Source of the DNA: Gammaproteobacteria bacterium
GTDB taxonomy: Bacteria > Pseudomonadota > Gammaproteobacteria > Pseudomonadales > Azotimanducaceae
DNA: 40,629 nt
Direction of reading: 5' to 3'
Assembly (NCBI GenBank): GCA_027297435.1
Contig: JAPUIA010000036.1
Coordinates: 1-40,629 of the forward strand
Shown piece by piece: positions 26,779 to 34,075 of the stretch. Position 1 is the first letter of the stretch; each line of letters begins with the position of its first letter. The notes beneath the pieces are model-generated. The model saw only the letters and a program-made list of their open reading frames with translations, searched no databases and had not been told where the DNA came from. A program made the position numbers and the translations under genes.

Positions 26779-27537
26779 CTAATCACCTAGGTACGCACGC
26801 AGTACTTCGGGATGATTCTGAACCGCTTCCGGCTCGCCGATCGTAATGGTTCGGCCGTCGGCCATCGCGAGAATTCGATCGGAGGCCTGGGTGACCAGAT
26901 TCATGTCGTGTTCGACCATGATAACCGTGATACCCAACTCTTCGTTGATGTCTTCCAACCAAAAGGATAGGTCTTCGGTCTCCTCCGGATTCAACCCCGA
27001 CGATGGCTCATCGAGCAACAACAGCTTGGGCCGCAGACACAATGCGCGAGCCACCTCGACCATCTTGCGCACGCCATAGGGCAGTTCGCCGATCACGTTG
27101 TCACGATAACTTTGCAAATCGAGAAGATCGATCACCTCTTCGACCGCGCGACGCATTTCGAGTTCTTGTCGCTTGACCGAAGGTAGGAAGAACAGTTCCG
27201 AGATCAAGTGACTCGTCCGGTGGATGTGGCAGCCAATGAGCATGTTCTTCAGTACCGTTTCCTGCTCGAATAATTCGGTGTTCTGAAACGTACGTGCAAT
27301 GCCAAGTTCGGCGATGGCATGTGTCGGGACTTTGGTGATATCAATGCCGTCGAAAACGATCGAGCCGTGGTCGACGTCATAGATGCGGCTGATCAGGTTG
27401 AAGATCGTGGTTTTACCCGCGCCGTTCGGCCCAACGATGCTGAACACCTCGCCGACATTCACCGTAAACGACACATCTTGAACCGCTTTGACCCCGCCAA
27501 AACTGACCGCAATGTTGTCGGCAACCAGTAAACTCAT
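26779..27537 (-). CDS. livG: Branched-chain-type ABC transporter ATPase LivG
   Basis: A 252-residue ATPase from ATG 27537, which overlaps the stop of livM (ATGA) and is preceded by GGAGCGG; the frame is open further upstream inside livM. Walker A is 'SIVGPNGAGKTTIFNLISRI'. The LivG-type signature is 'LPYGVRKMVEVARALCLRPK', where LSGGQ is replaced by LPYGV as usual for LivG. Walker B is 'LLLLDEPSSGLNPEETEDLS'. It also has 'ARTFQNTELFEQETVLKNML'. It is translationally coupled to livM. Confidence 0.92.
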   Translation of the reverse strand: MSLLVADNIAVSFGGVKAVQDVSFTVNVGEVFSIVGPNGAGKTTIFNLISRIYDVDHGSIVFDGIDITKVPTHAIAELGIARTFQNTELFEQETVLKNMLIGCHIHRTSHLISELFFLPSVKRQELEMRRAVEEVIDLLDLQSYRDNVIGELPYGVRKMVEVARALCLRPKLLLLDEPSSGLNPEETEDLSFWLEDINEELGITVIMVEHDMNLVTQASDRILAMADGRTITIGEPEAVQNHPEVLRAYLGD

Positions 27538-28607
27538 CGAAGCCGCTCCGTTCTCAGGTAGCTCTTCTGCTTTTTGTAGGTGGCCTTGCGGTACAACGGA
27601 AACTCCTCGAAGAACAGGCGAATCTTGCACCAACGCCCATAGATGCCGAGTGGTTCGTAGATGAGAAACAGCACCAGGATCAAGCCAAAGATGCCGGGCT
27701 CCAGACCCGGGATTTGCGCGATGGTCGGGGGCACGCTATCCCTGAAGATCGCGATTCCCTGCGGCAGGAGGCCGATGAAGATAGCCCCGAAGATGACGCC
27801 ATGCATCGATCCCAGGCCCCCGACGACAACCATCAACAGTAGCTGAATGGACATGATCAAGGTGAAACCATCCGGGGCAAGATAGGTTATCTTGTGGGCG
27901 AACAACCCACCCGCAAGGCCCGTGAAGGCCGCCGAAATCGCGAACGCCAAGCCCTTCGTATACGCCAGATGGATGCCCATGCTCTGAGCCGAGGTCTCCG
28001 AATCTCGAACCGCCACCAGGGCGCGGCCGGTCGGGCTTCTAAGCCAGTTGAGGGCGGCTAGCAGGCTCACCACCAGGCTCCCGAGACATAGATAATAAAA
28101 GGCTCCCGCACCTGACAGATCGACGAGAAACTCTGCCTTCGGGACGGCCATGCCACGAAAACCCCCGGTTACCGATACCCAATGCGTCAGTACCTGCTCC
28201 ACGATGACCGCAAAGGCCAGAGTCGCTACGGCCAGATAGATTCCCGTCATCCTGAGCGCGGGGATGGCGACAATGCCCCCCACCACCGCCGTCAGTCCGG
28301 TCGCCGCCACCAACGCCAGGGGCAACGGCCAACCGTGATTTAGAAGGTAGGCGTGGGTGTATGCGCCGATCGCGAGGAAGGCCGCATGCCCCAAACTCAC
28401 CTGGCCGGTGTAGCCAACGAGCAACATGAGGCCAATGCCGGCGATGGCATAGATGTAGACAAGCGCGAGTTCGCCGAGATAAAACCGGTCCAATGCAAGG
28501 GGCGCCAGCAACACCACCAACGCAAGCAATCCATACCAAAATCGTTGGCCGTTGTGTTGGAAGAGATCGACGTCTTGAGCATAGTCAGTCTTGCGAACGA
28601 AACGCAT
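27534..28607 (-). CDS. livM: Branched-chain-type ABC permease LivM
   Basis: A 357-residue inner-membrane permease from ATG 28607. The core family motifs are 'GLMLLVGYTGQVSLGHAAFL', 'GIYLAVATLAFAVIVEQVL', 'AVRDSETSAQSMGIHLAYTK' and 'VVVGGLGSMHGVIFGAIFIG', spread over about nine or ten hydrophobic segments. The C-terminus has a charged tail ending 'KKQKSYLRTERLR'. It lies 70 bases after livH. A tandem 18-bp duplication occupies the intervening leader. Confidence 0.92.
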   Translation of the reverse strand: MRFVRKTDYAQDVDLFQHNGQRFWYGLLALVVLLAPLALDRFYLGELALVYIYAIAGIGLMLLVGYTGQVSLGHAAFLAIGAYTHAYLLNHGWPLPLALVAATGLTAVVGGIVAIPALRMTGIYLAVATLAFAVIVEQVLTHWVSVTGGFRGMAVPKAEFLVDLSGAGAFYYLCLGSLVVSLLAALNWLRSPTGRALVAVRDSETSAQSMGIHLAYTKGLAFAISAAFTGLAGGLFAHKITYLAPDGFTLIMSIQLLLMVVVGGLGSMHGVIFGAIFIGLLPQGIAIFRDSVPPTIAQIPGLEPGIFGLILVLFLIYEPLGIYGRWCKIRLFFEEFPLYRKATYKKQKSYLRTERLR

Positions 28608-28621
28608 GCCTAGCGCCCCGT

Positions 28622-28657
28622 CCCGCAACGACGTTCAAGCCCGCAACGACGTTCAAG
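28622..28657. repeat. Tandem duplication of 18 bp before livM
   Basis: The unit 'cccgcaacgacgttcaag' occurs twice in perfect tandem (28622-28639 and 28640-28657). It falls between the livH stop and the livM start on the minus strand, so it lies in the untranslated part of the transcript. Its perfect identity points to a recent slippage or duplication. Confidence 0.85.
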
Positions 28658-28677
28658 AATGCGCTGATCGCGGAACA

Positions 28678-29547
28678 TCACACCTTCTTCTGTTGCATGG
28701 TGGCAAAAAGACCCGCCGGGCGGACCATCAACATGACAAGCAACAACACGTATGCACTAACCTCCGAGAAACCGGGCGGCAGGTAGAGGCCGGCGAACTG
28801 CTCGACGATGCCGACCAGCAAGCCACCCAGTATCGCGCCCGGTAGGCTGCCGAACCCGCCAACGATGGCGGCGGCAAACGCCTTGATGCCGACAAACCCC
28901 ATCAGCGGGTCAATGAGCGACACGGGCGCGGTCAACACGCCCGCACACGCTGCGATAACCGCGGAGAGCGCCCAAACCAGCGAGAATATGCGTTTGACAG
29001 GAATGCCGACGTAATACGCGGCCAATTGGTTCTGGGATGCCGCTTGCATGGCAATGCCGAGGCGCGTGAAGCGAAAAAACAAAAACAACAAGCCACACAG
29101 AAACAAGGTGCCCAGGACGATCGCGACGTTGTCTGCACCAATGATGACGCCGCCGACCCGCCAGACTTCCCCAACATAAGGCGCGTGCAAGACGCGCGGC
29201 TCGTTACCCCAAATCGCACCCGCAACAGCTCGCAGGATGAACCCGAGGCCGATCGTCAACATGAGAACCGCAAAGTGTGGTTCCCCGATCATGGGCCTGA
29301 GGAGCAATCGCTCTAGCAATATGCCGAAGACTGCCATCACACCGATCGTTGCTAACAACCCCCAGACGAAGGGCCACTCGAGGATGTTGATGAACGTCAC
29401 GGCGACGAACGCGCCGATCATCATCATGTCGCCCTGAGCGAAGTTGACCATCTCCGTGGCTTTGTAGATGAGTACAAAACCCAGAGCGATTAGGCCGTAG
29501 ACACATCCTTGGGATATGCCGCTGATGAGAAGCTGAATGACTTCCAC
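28678..29547 (-). CDS. livH: Branched-chain-type ABC permease LivH
   Basis: A 289-residue permease with a GTG start at 29547. Family motifs are 'GISQGCVYGLIALGFVLIYK', 'TEMVNFAQGDMMMIGAF' and 'GFVGIKAFAAAIVGGFGSLP', followed by 'GAILGGLLVGIVEQFAGLYL'. About eight transmembrane helices are expected. It is the first gene of the long minus-strand run. The upstream 267-base divergent region separates it from the dehydratase-like gene on the plus strand, so the two may be regulated together. Confidence 0.92.
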   Translation of the reverse strand: MEVIQLLISGISQGCVYGLIALGFVLIYKATEMVNFAQGDMMMIGAFVAVTFINILEWPFVWGLLATIGVMAVFGILLERLLLRPMIGEPHFAVLMLTIGLGFILRAVAGAIWGNEPRVLHAPYVGEVWRVGGVIIGADNVAIVLGTLFLCGLLFLFFRFTRLGIAMQAASQNQLAAYYVGIPVKRIFSLVWALSAVIAACAGVLTAPVSLIDPLMGFVGIKAFAAAIVGGFGSLPGAILGGLLVGIVEQFAGLYLPPGFSEVSAYVLLLVMLMVRPAGLFATMQQKKV

Positions 29548-29814
29548 GGACGATTCTTATCGTTGTAATCGGACCATTGTCGCGGTGGAGAGCGGGTTTG
29601 TCATCACCGCTTAACCGGGCCTGCCATCCGATCATCGGTCGCAACAAAGCCACAGGCCTCGTAGAACGCGCCCTGCGGGAGATCCTCGCCTAGGTACTTG
29701 CGCGCGCGAGACTCTCTGATTGCGCGATAGGTTATCAGAGGTGCCTTGATCAGCTTTACGCGACGATGGGTGCGACGGTAGTCTTAGCCGCTTTGAGTTG
29801 GGGGAAGCATCACC

Positions 29815-31209
29815 ATGATGACGGGGGACGAGTACCGTGCGTCGTTGGACGACGGTCGCGAAACTTTTTTTGCAGGCGAGCAGATATTCGACCTGCCCAA
29901 CCACCCGATCCTGGGGATCACGGTCGATTCTGCCGCTACCGGCTATGACCGCTTCTATGACCCGACACCGGGAGCGGTGGGGGCGTTCATGACTGTGCCC
30001 GGGTCGGCCGAAGAACTACGCGAGCAGGTTGAGCTACACGAGTCGGTCGATCTTCTAACCCATGTCACCTACGCGTCGATCATGACCTTGTTGACCGCGG
30101 CAGATCGCATCGAGTCTACCTTCCCGCAAGGCTCGGAACGCATTCGCGAGTGGGTGAAGGACGCTCAACAACGCGACGTGCGTATCACCCAATGCATTAC
30201 CGACGCTAAAGGCGACCGCAGCCGACGCCCCGGCAATCAGGACGATCCCGACGCGTACGTTCGCGTCATCGAGCACCGCAACGACGGCATCGTCATCCGT
30301 GGCGCCAAGCTGCACATCTCCGCTGCATCCATGAGCCACGAGCTCATGACCATACCGACCAAGTCGATGCGCCCCGGAGAGGAACAATATTCCGTCGCCT
30401 GTATGGTGCCGGTCGGCGCGCCAGGCGTGAAGATCGTCAACACCACCTATGCGCCGCGACACGAAGACAAGCGTGACTTTCCGATGTCGAGTCGGCATCA
30501 CACGCCGGAAGGTTTCGTCATTTTCGACGATGTTTTCGTATCCAATGAGCGTGTGTTTCTCGGCGGCGAACGCGCCGAGCTAGCCGGAGTGTTCGCCCAC
30601 TCACTGGGATTGTGGGAACGTCTGGGCGGCCTATCGGCATTCGTCGCCAGCTACGACCAGTTGGTGGGATTTGCCCAGTTGATCTCAGAAGCCAACGGCT
30701 TGGAGAAGGTCAGTCACATCAAAGAGAAAATCTCGGACATGATGATCAACGCAACGTTGGTCCGTTCAACCCTCGAAGCCGCATTGCAGCACTGCAGCGT
30801 CACGTCCGACGGCGCGGCGTTTCCCAACGAGTTGTATACCAACGTCGGTAAATACCACGGGGCTGCGAACTACTCGCTGATGGTCCGCCACCTGCACGAT
30901 ATCGCCGGTGGCAGCATCCTGACCGCACCCGGCATGGCGGATCTGGAAAATGTGGACACCGGACATCTGATTCGCAAATACATGAGTACGATGCAGTCCG
31001 TGGACGGCACGTACCGCAGCAAACTGTTTCACGCGATTCGCGATTACACGGCAGACGCGCTCGGGGGTTGGTACGCCGTCACCAATCTGCAAGCCGGCGG
31101 CGGTTTGCATGCACAACGCGTGGTTTCCCGAGCCCACTACGATATCGAGCACGCTAAACGGATGGCCTTGGAAGCAGCGCACATGCACGAATATATCAAC
31201 GGCGGCTAG
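29815..31209 (+). CDS. 4-hydroxybutyryl-CoA dehydratase/HpaB-superfamily protein without Fe-S ligands
   Basis: A 464-residue protein; the ATG at 29815 has GGGGGAAG upstream (a second ATG follows directly). It has the family core: 'CITDAKGDRSRRPGNQDDPD', 'HRNDGIVIRGAKLHISAASM', 'GFVIFDDVFVSNERVFL', 'KVSHIKEKISDMM' and 'DIAGGSILTAPG'. 4-Hydroxybutyryl-CoA dehydratase binds a [4Fe-4S] cluster through Cys99, Cys103, His292 and Cys299 (Clostridium numbering). Here the only Cys residues are 127, 197 and 327. The region around the first two ligands reads 'LLTHVTYASIMTLL', and the last one falls in 'WERLGGLSAF' with Leu in place of Cys. The protein is therefore probably a flavin-only enzyme, either a monooxygenase like HpaB or an unusual isomerase. 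The MaoC and CoA-ligase neighbours suggest an acyl-CoA substrate. Confidence 0.85.
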   Translation: MMTGDEYRASLDDGRETFFAGEQIFDLPNHPILGITVDSAATGYDRFYDPTPGAVGAFMTVPGSAEELREQVELHESVDLLTHVTYASIMTLLTAADRIESTFPQGSERIREWVKDAQQRDVRITQCITDAKGDRSRRPGNQDDPDAYVRVIEHRNDGIVIRGAKLHISAASMSHELMTIPTKSMRPGEEQYSVACMVPVGAPGVKIVNTTYAPRHEDKRDFPMSSRHHTPEGFVIFDDVFVSNERVFLGGERAELAGVFAHSLGLWERLGGLSAFVASYDQLVGFAQLISEANGLEKVSHIKEKISDMMINATLVRSTLEAALQHCSVTSDGAAFPNELYTNVGKYHGAANYSLMVRHLHDIAGGSILTAPGMADLENVDTGHLIRKYMSTMQSVDGTYRSKLFHAIRDYTADALGGWYAVTNLQAGGGLHAQRVVSRAHYDIEHAKRMALEAAHMHEYINGG

Positions 31210-31249
31210 CTTAAACCGCTAGCAGTCTCGCTTCCTATTTCGGATGAGA

Positions 31250-31269
31250 TACTGTATATACATACAGTA
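31250..31269. promoter_or_regulatory. LexA (SOS) box
   Basis: The 20-mer 'tactgtatatacatacagta' differs from the E. coli LexA consensus (TACTGTATATATATACAGTA) at one base, inside the variable core; both CTG/CAG half-sites are intact. Its last base is the A of the ATG of the next ORF. A TATATA that could serve as -10 lies inside it (31255-31260), so repressor would block transcription directly. Confidence 0.82.
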
Positions 31270-31478
31270 TGTCGGATTTCAAACTCAGGCCCCTCCATCG
31301 GCGACGCAGCCGCCGCAAGCGCGTGTCTGTTCTGAACCACGCCGAACTCGCAGAACGATTCGGCGTGGCTCACGAGGAGGTCAAGGCCAAACTCCTCGAG
31401 CTCGGCTGGCGGTTTCACGAAGACAGCAGCGGTGGCCTCTGGGCCAAACCACAGGACGGTGATCTAGGGAGACTCTGA
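31269..31478 (+). CDS. Small LexA-controlled ORF, 69 aa, probably cut short
   Basis: The ATG at 31269 touches the LexA box; no Shine-Dalgarno sequence is present, so a leaderless transcript is likely. The product has a very basic N-terminus ('KLRPLHRRRSRRKR'), then a helix-turn-helix-like segment ('HAELAERFGVAHEEVKAKLL') and 'ELGWRFHEDSSGGLWAKP'. This suggests a small DNA-binding protein, and I do not recognise the family. The last three codons and the stop lie inside the left inverted repeat of the element at 31467-31730. The natural C-terminus may therefore have been replaced. SOS control is inferred from the box alone. Confidence 0.6.
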   Translation: MSDFKLRPLHRRRSRRKRVSVLNHAELAERFGVAHEEVKAKLLELGWRFHEDSSGGLWAKPQDGDLGRL

Positions 31479-31730
31479 TTAATTGTCAGCCTCGCAGAGC
31501 GTTGCGCGTGCTTCAGGGGAAGGCGCGTTCCGCAGGTAATATCTAGCCATATTGGCAAGGGACGCAACGCTGCCATGGGGCACGCGAAACGCTCCCGAAG
31601 GGCGCGGCCTACGGGGCCTGTGCCCGCGTTGCACTTCTTGGCAATGGGAACCAACCATTGCCCGCGAATCGCGCCTTGGCACAAACCCCGTAGGTCACGC
31701 TGCGTGGCCGAGAATTAATCAGAGGCTCCC
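31467..31730. mobile_element. MITE-like element, 264 bp
   Basis: Terminal inverted repeats of 21 bp (31467-31487 and 31710-31730) match at 19 positions; both begin 'gggag' and share 'ctctgattaatt'. The interior has no gene but contains smaller palindromes (for example 'caatgg...ccattg' near 31643-31661 and gcaacgc/gcgttgc arms). This is the structure of a non-autonomous miniature transposable element mobilised by a transposase elsewhere. I could not identify a clear target-site duplication, and no second copy is in the window. Confidence 0.68.
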
Positions 31731-31743
31731 ACGCCTGATCTTC

Positions 31744-32544
31744 TCAGGATTTGCGGATACGAAATACCGAGGTGTGCCGTATGCGCACTAGCTCGTCGCC
31801 GGATTCAGACCAAATAGCACCGTCGTTGACGATGTAATGGTTGGCCTTGCGCTCGTAGGCCTCTTTGCAGATGCCCGTGACGACGAACGTCTGATCCGCG
31901 CAAACCGGATGTAAGTGTTGAATGTGGCTCTGAGCGTGAATCGACGGTCCGTAGTCATACGAATGGTGCAGCAGGTGAATGAGCTGCTCTGCGATCCACG
32001 CCGTGTGTAGACGAGCGTTCGGGGCAAGAAATGCCGGGTGTGTCTCGCGCTCGCGCGCCAGCGCAAAAGTCTCCGCGTCGCTTGCCGTCATCGATACGGC
32101 CATCGGCCGGAGCGGGCCGCCCACCGGCGCATTGTCCAACGTCAGCTGCGGCAACGTGGCGGGGCGCGATGCGCCGGCGCAAAACTCGTTCGGAAGCAGC
32201 TCTTCGAACCAGGGCGCGAACCCAAGGCCAACTTCACCCAGGAAACACACCTCGTCTTGGCTCGCCACGCGGAGCACACCGGCCTCGTCGACCGTCGCGG
32301 TGAGATCGTCGCCCGGATAGATGGGCCGCACGAACTTGAGGTGTGCCCAACCCTCATCGAGCCAGTTCGCGCCCAAGGCATCGATTATCGTTCTGGCGAC
32401 CCAGCCGTAGGCTGTCGCCCCGCCGACCAGGGCGCCTCGAAAGCCATACGCCTTCGCGACATGGGTGGAGTGGATCGGATTCGCCTTGTCCGCGTCCGGA
32501 TCGTCCATGAACGCCTTGATGTTGTGCTGAACCGCACGAATCAT
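31744..32544 (-). CDS. MaoC-like (hot-dog) acyl dehydratase
   Basis: A 266-residue protein. The N-terminal half carries the hydratase-like motif 'NPIHSTHVAKAYGFRGALVG' followed by 'GATAYGWVARTIIDAL' and 'HLKFVRPIYPGDDLTATVDE', typical of MaoC-type hot-dog domains acting on acyl-CoA. The C-terminal half is less clear ('HTAWIAEQLIHLLHHSYDYG') and may be a second hot-dog domain. The ATG overlaps the stop of the upstream regulator gene (TAATG), so the two are probably translated together. It ends 14 bases from the MITE-like element. Confidence 0.75.
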   Translation of the reverse strand: MIRAVQHNIKAFMDDPDADKANPIHSTHVAKAYGFRGALVGGATAYGWVARTIIDALGANWLDEGWAHLKFVRPIYPGDDLTATVDEAGVLRVASQDEVCFLGEVGLGFAPWFEELLPNEFCAGASRPATLPQLTLDNAPVGGPLRPMAVSMTASDAETFALARERETHPAFLAPNARLHTAWIAEQLIHLLHHSYDYGPSIHAQSHIQHLHPVCADQTFVVTGICKEAYERKANHYIVNDGAIWSESGDELVRIRHTSVFRIRKS

Positions 32545-33164
32545 TACCTAGTTTCCTGAACCTGGTAGGCGCACCGACGGCCGCCATCGAGCAGGTACTC
32601 CGTTCGCTCGACAGAAACCCCGCTACCCAACACCTCTCGAAACAGCTCCAACTCGTTGCGACAGAACCCCTGGCAACGCGTCGCAGCGGCACAGATCGGG
32701 CAGTGGTTCTCCACCAACAGCCAACCGCCATTGACCTTCTCAACTTCGGCCATGTACCCCTCTTCCGTGCGCACCTCGACGAGTCGACGTAACTTTCCGC
32801 TCAGCGTGGTGACGCCGTCGAGTCTTTTTTGGTAGGAGGCAAGCGCATCATCAAACCGGGCTTCGATGACGCGGTCCAGGGCCTCGGTACCCAAACTCGT
32901 CTCGATGGCATCGATCAGTCGCACCGTCAGCTCACCGTGGGTATCGGGAAATCGTGCGTCGGCGCTCGCCGTCGTTCGCCAAACCTGGGCGGGCCTGCCA
33001 ACGCCGGAACGACGATTGTCCATGTCCACCAGATCCTGCAACGCGGTGAGATGCTGGCGCACCGCTGGAACACTGATCTTCAGCGCCGCGGCCAACTGTT
33101 TGGTCGTCAGCGGCCCGCGTGTCTTGAGCAGCAGCAACAGCCGATCGGCGGTACGATTCGACAA
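32544..33164 (-). CDS. SufR-like winged-helix regulator with C-terminal Cys cluster
   Basis: I chose the TTG at 33164 (206 residues), which has GAGGA 5-9 bases before it; an earlier TTG at 33230 would overlap the divergent promoter. The N-terminal winged helix reads 'RTADRLLLLLKTRGPLTTKQ' and 'LAAALKISVPAVRQHLTALQ', then 'RRSGVGRPAQVW'. The C-terminus has Cys155, 158, 164 and 168 ('HCPICAAATRCQGFC') and Cys198 ('GGRRCAY'). This is the arrangement of SufR-type Fe-S or metal-sensing regulators. It probably controls its own operon with the MaoC gene and the divergent VOC gene; the target signal is unknown. Confidence 0.8.
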   Translation of the reverse strand: MSNRTADRLLLLLKTRGPLTTKQLAAALKISVPAVRQHLTALQDLVDMDNRRSGVGRPAQVWRTTASADARFPDTHGELTVRLIDAIETSLGTEALDRVIEARFDDALASYQKRLDGVTTLSGKLRRLVEVRTEEGYMAEVEKVNGGWLLVENHCPICAAATRCQGFCRNELELFREVLGSGVSVERTEYLLDGGRRCAYQVQETR

Positions 33165-33223
33165 CTGAAATCCTCGATTTTGAGATGCACCGAATTTTAT
33201 AACAGTTTGGTTTAAAAATACGC

Positions 33224-33252
33224 TAGACAACGATTAATAAATAAACAATAAT
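33224..33252 (+). promoter_or_regulatory. Sigma-70-type promoter for the VOC gene
   Basis: TAGACA (33224-33229) and AATAAT (33247-33252) match 5 of 6 consensus bases each and are exactly 17 bases apart. The start codon at 33292 is about 33 bases beyond the expected transcription start. The surrounding sequence is very A+T-rich compared with the window, as for a divergent control region between the SufR-like regulator and this gene. Confidence 0.6.
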
Positions 33253-33291
33253 ATTTCTAAATGCTCTCTATGGCAGGACGGAGGTCGACAC

Positions 33292-33705
33292 ATGCGCCTC
33301 GAGCACGCCAACATTTCTTCAACGCATCCCGAAGAGCTAACCCACTTCCTCCAAACCGCATTCCCCGATTTTCGTGTTCGCGGCGAAGGCTCAGGCACGG
33401 GCGGCCGCGCCTGGCGCCACGTGGGTAACGACGATTTCTACATCGCGATCACGACCGTGAGCGAGACCACCGACCGCGCCCCGTACAGCAATTCGACCGG
33501 ATTCAATCATCTCGGTTGGGAGGTCGATGACGTCGTTGCACTGGAGGCTCGTATGATCGATGCGGGATACACGCCAAACCTGAAGGAGCACCACCACCCT
33601 GCGCGTCTCAGGACTTATTTCCACGATCCCGACGGCAACGATTGGGAATTCGTACAGTACTTGAGCGAGGACCCAGCGGAGCGCAATGACTATTCTGACC
33701 GCTAA
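33292..33705 (+). CDS. VOC-family protein
   Basis: A 137-residue protein with GGAGG upstream. It begins 'MRLEHANISSTHPEELTHFL' and has likely metal ligands His5, His of 'GFNHLGWEVDD' and Glu of 'DWEFVQYL'. This is the vicinal oxygen chelate fold, used by glyoxalase I, extradiol dioxygenases and resistance proteins; the specific reaction cannot be assigned. It is divergent from the SufR-like regulator and has a good promoter in between. The following broken gene overlaps its last codons by 20 bases. Confidence 0.85.
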   Translation: MRLEHANISSTHPEELTHFLQTAFPDFRVRGEGSGTGGRAWRHVGNDDFYIAITTVSETTDRAPYSNSTGFNHLGWEVDDVVALEARMIDAGYTPNLKEHHHPARLRTYFHDPDGNDWEFVQYLSEDPAERNDYSDR

Positions 33706-34022
33706 CCTCGCCCGGCCCGCAACTCGAGCGCACCTCGAAGACAGCCTAGAACAACATGGGCCGGTCTACGCCGGGTATAGGGTACCCGACACGATGCACG
33801 CCGTAACTCGCGTCGCATTCGAAATCTTTGCTTCGACCCGTGATTTCTTTGCTCTGCACCTGGTAACGGGCGCTCACGCCTATCGAATACTGTTTGAGTA
33901 CGCGTGTGCAAATGTCGCCAAGACGAGCACGACTACAGGTTAACCTACCCGGCATTGACCAAGCTCAGCATTGGCATGACCCGTCGTTCGTCAAAGCTGC
34001 CTGCGACTATATCTCGCGTTAA
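33686..34022 (+). pseudogene. Broken questin-oxidase-like (DUF4243) gene
   Basis: The first frame (33686-33943) encodes a start ('MTILTANLARPATRAHLEDS') and then 'FFALHLVTGAHAYRILFEYA', which resembles the 'HAVTGTHALRVLLPYL' region of questin-oxidase-like proteins. The reading then shifts: a second frame continues 'VNLPGIDQAQHWHDPSFVKA' and 'ACDYISR' to the TAA at 34020-34022, resembling the family's end ('DEHTIKLT..C..EY'). Family members exceed 300 residues, so a large internal part is missing. It is probably a deletion plus frameshift. Confidence 0.5.
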
Positions 34023-34075
34023 GGCACCTCTACGACAATTTGCGGCTCATCGATTCCAAGCGATCAAACCGTAGC

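Noticed and set aside
29604-29763. Reverse-strand stretch ending 'FYEACGFVATDDRMAGPVKR' between livH and the dehydratase-like gene
   Set aside because: It reads like the tail of a protein (faintly acetyltransferase-like), but has no start codon and the similarity is too weak to name.
31552-31791. ORFs inside the 264-bp element
   Set aside because: They cross the inverted repeats, have no ribosome sites and follow the palindromic structure of the element.
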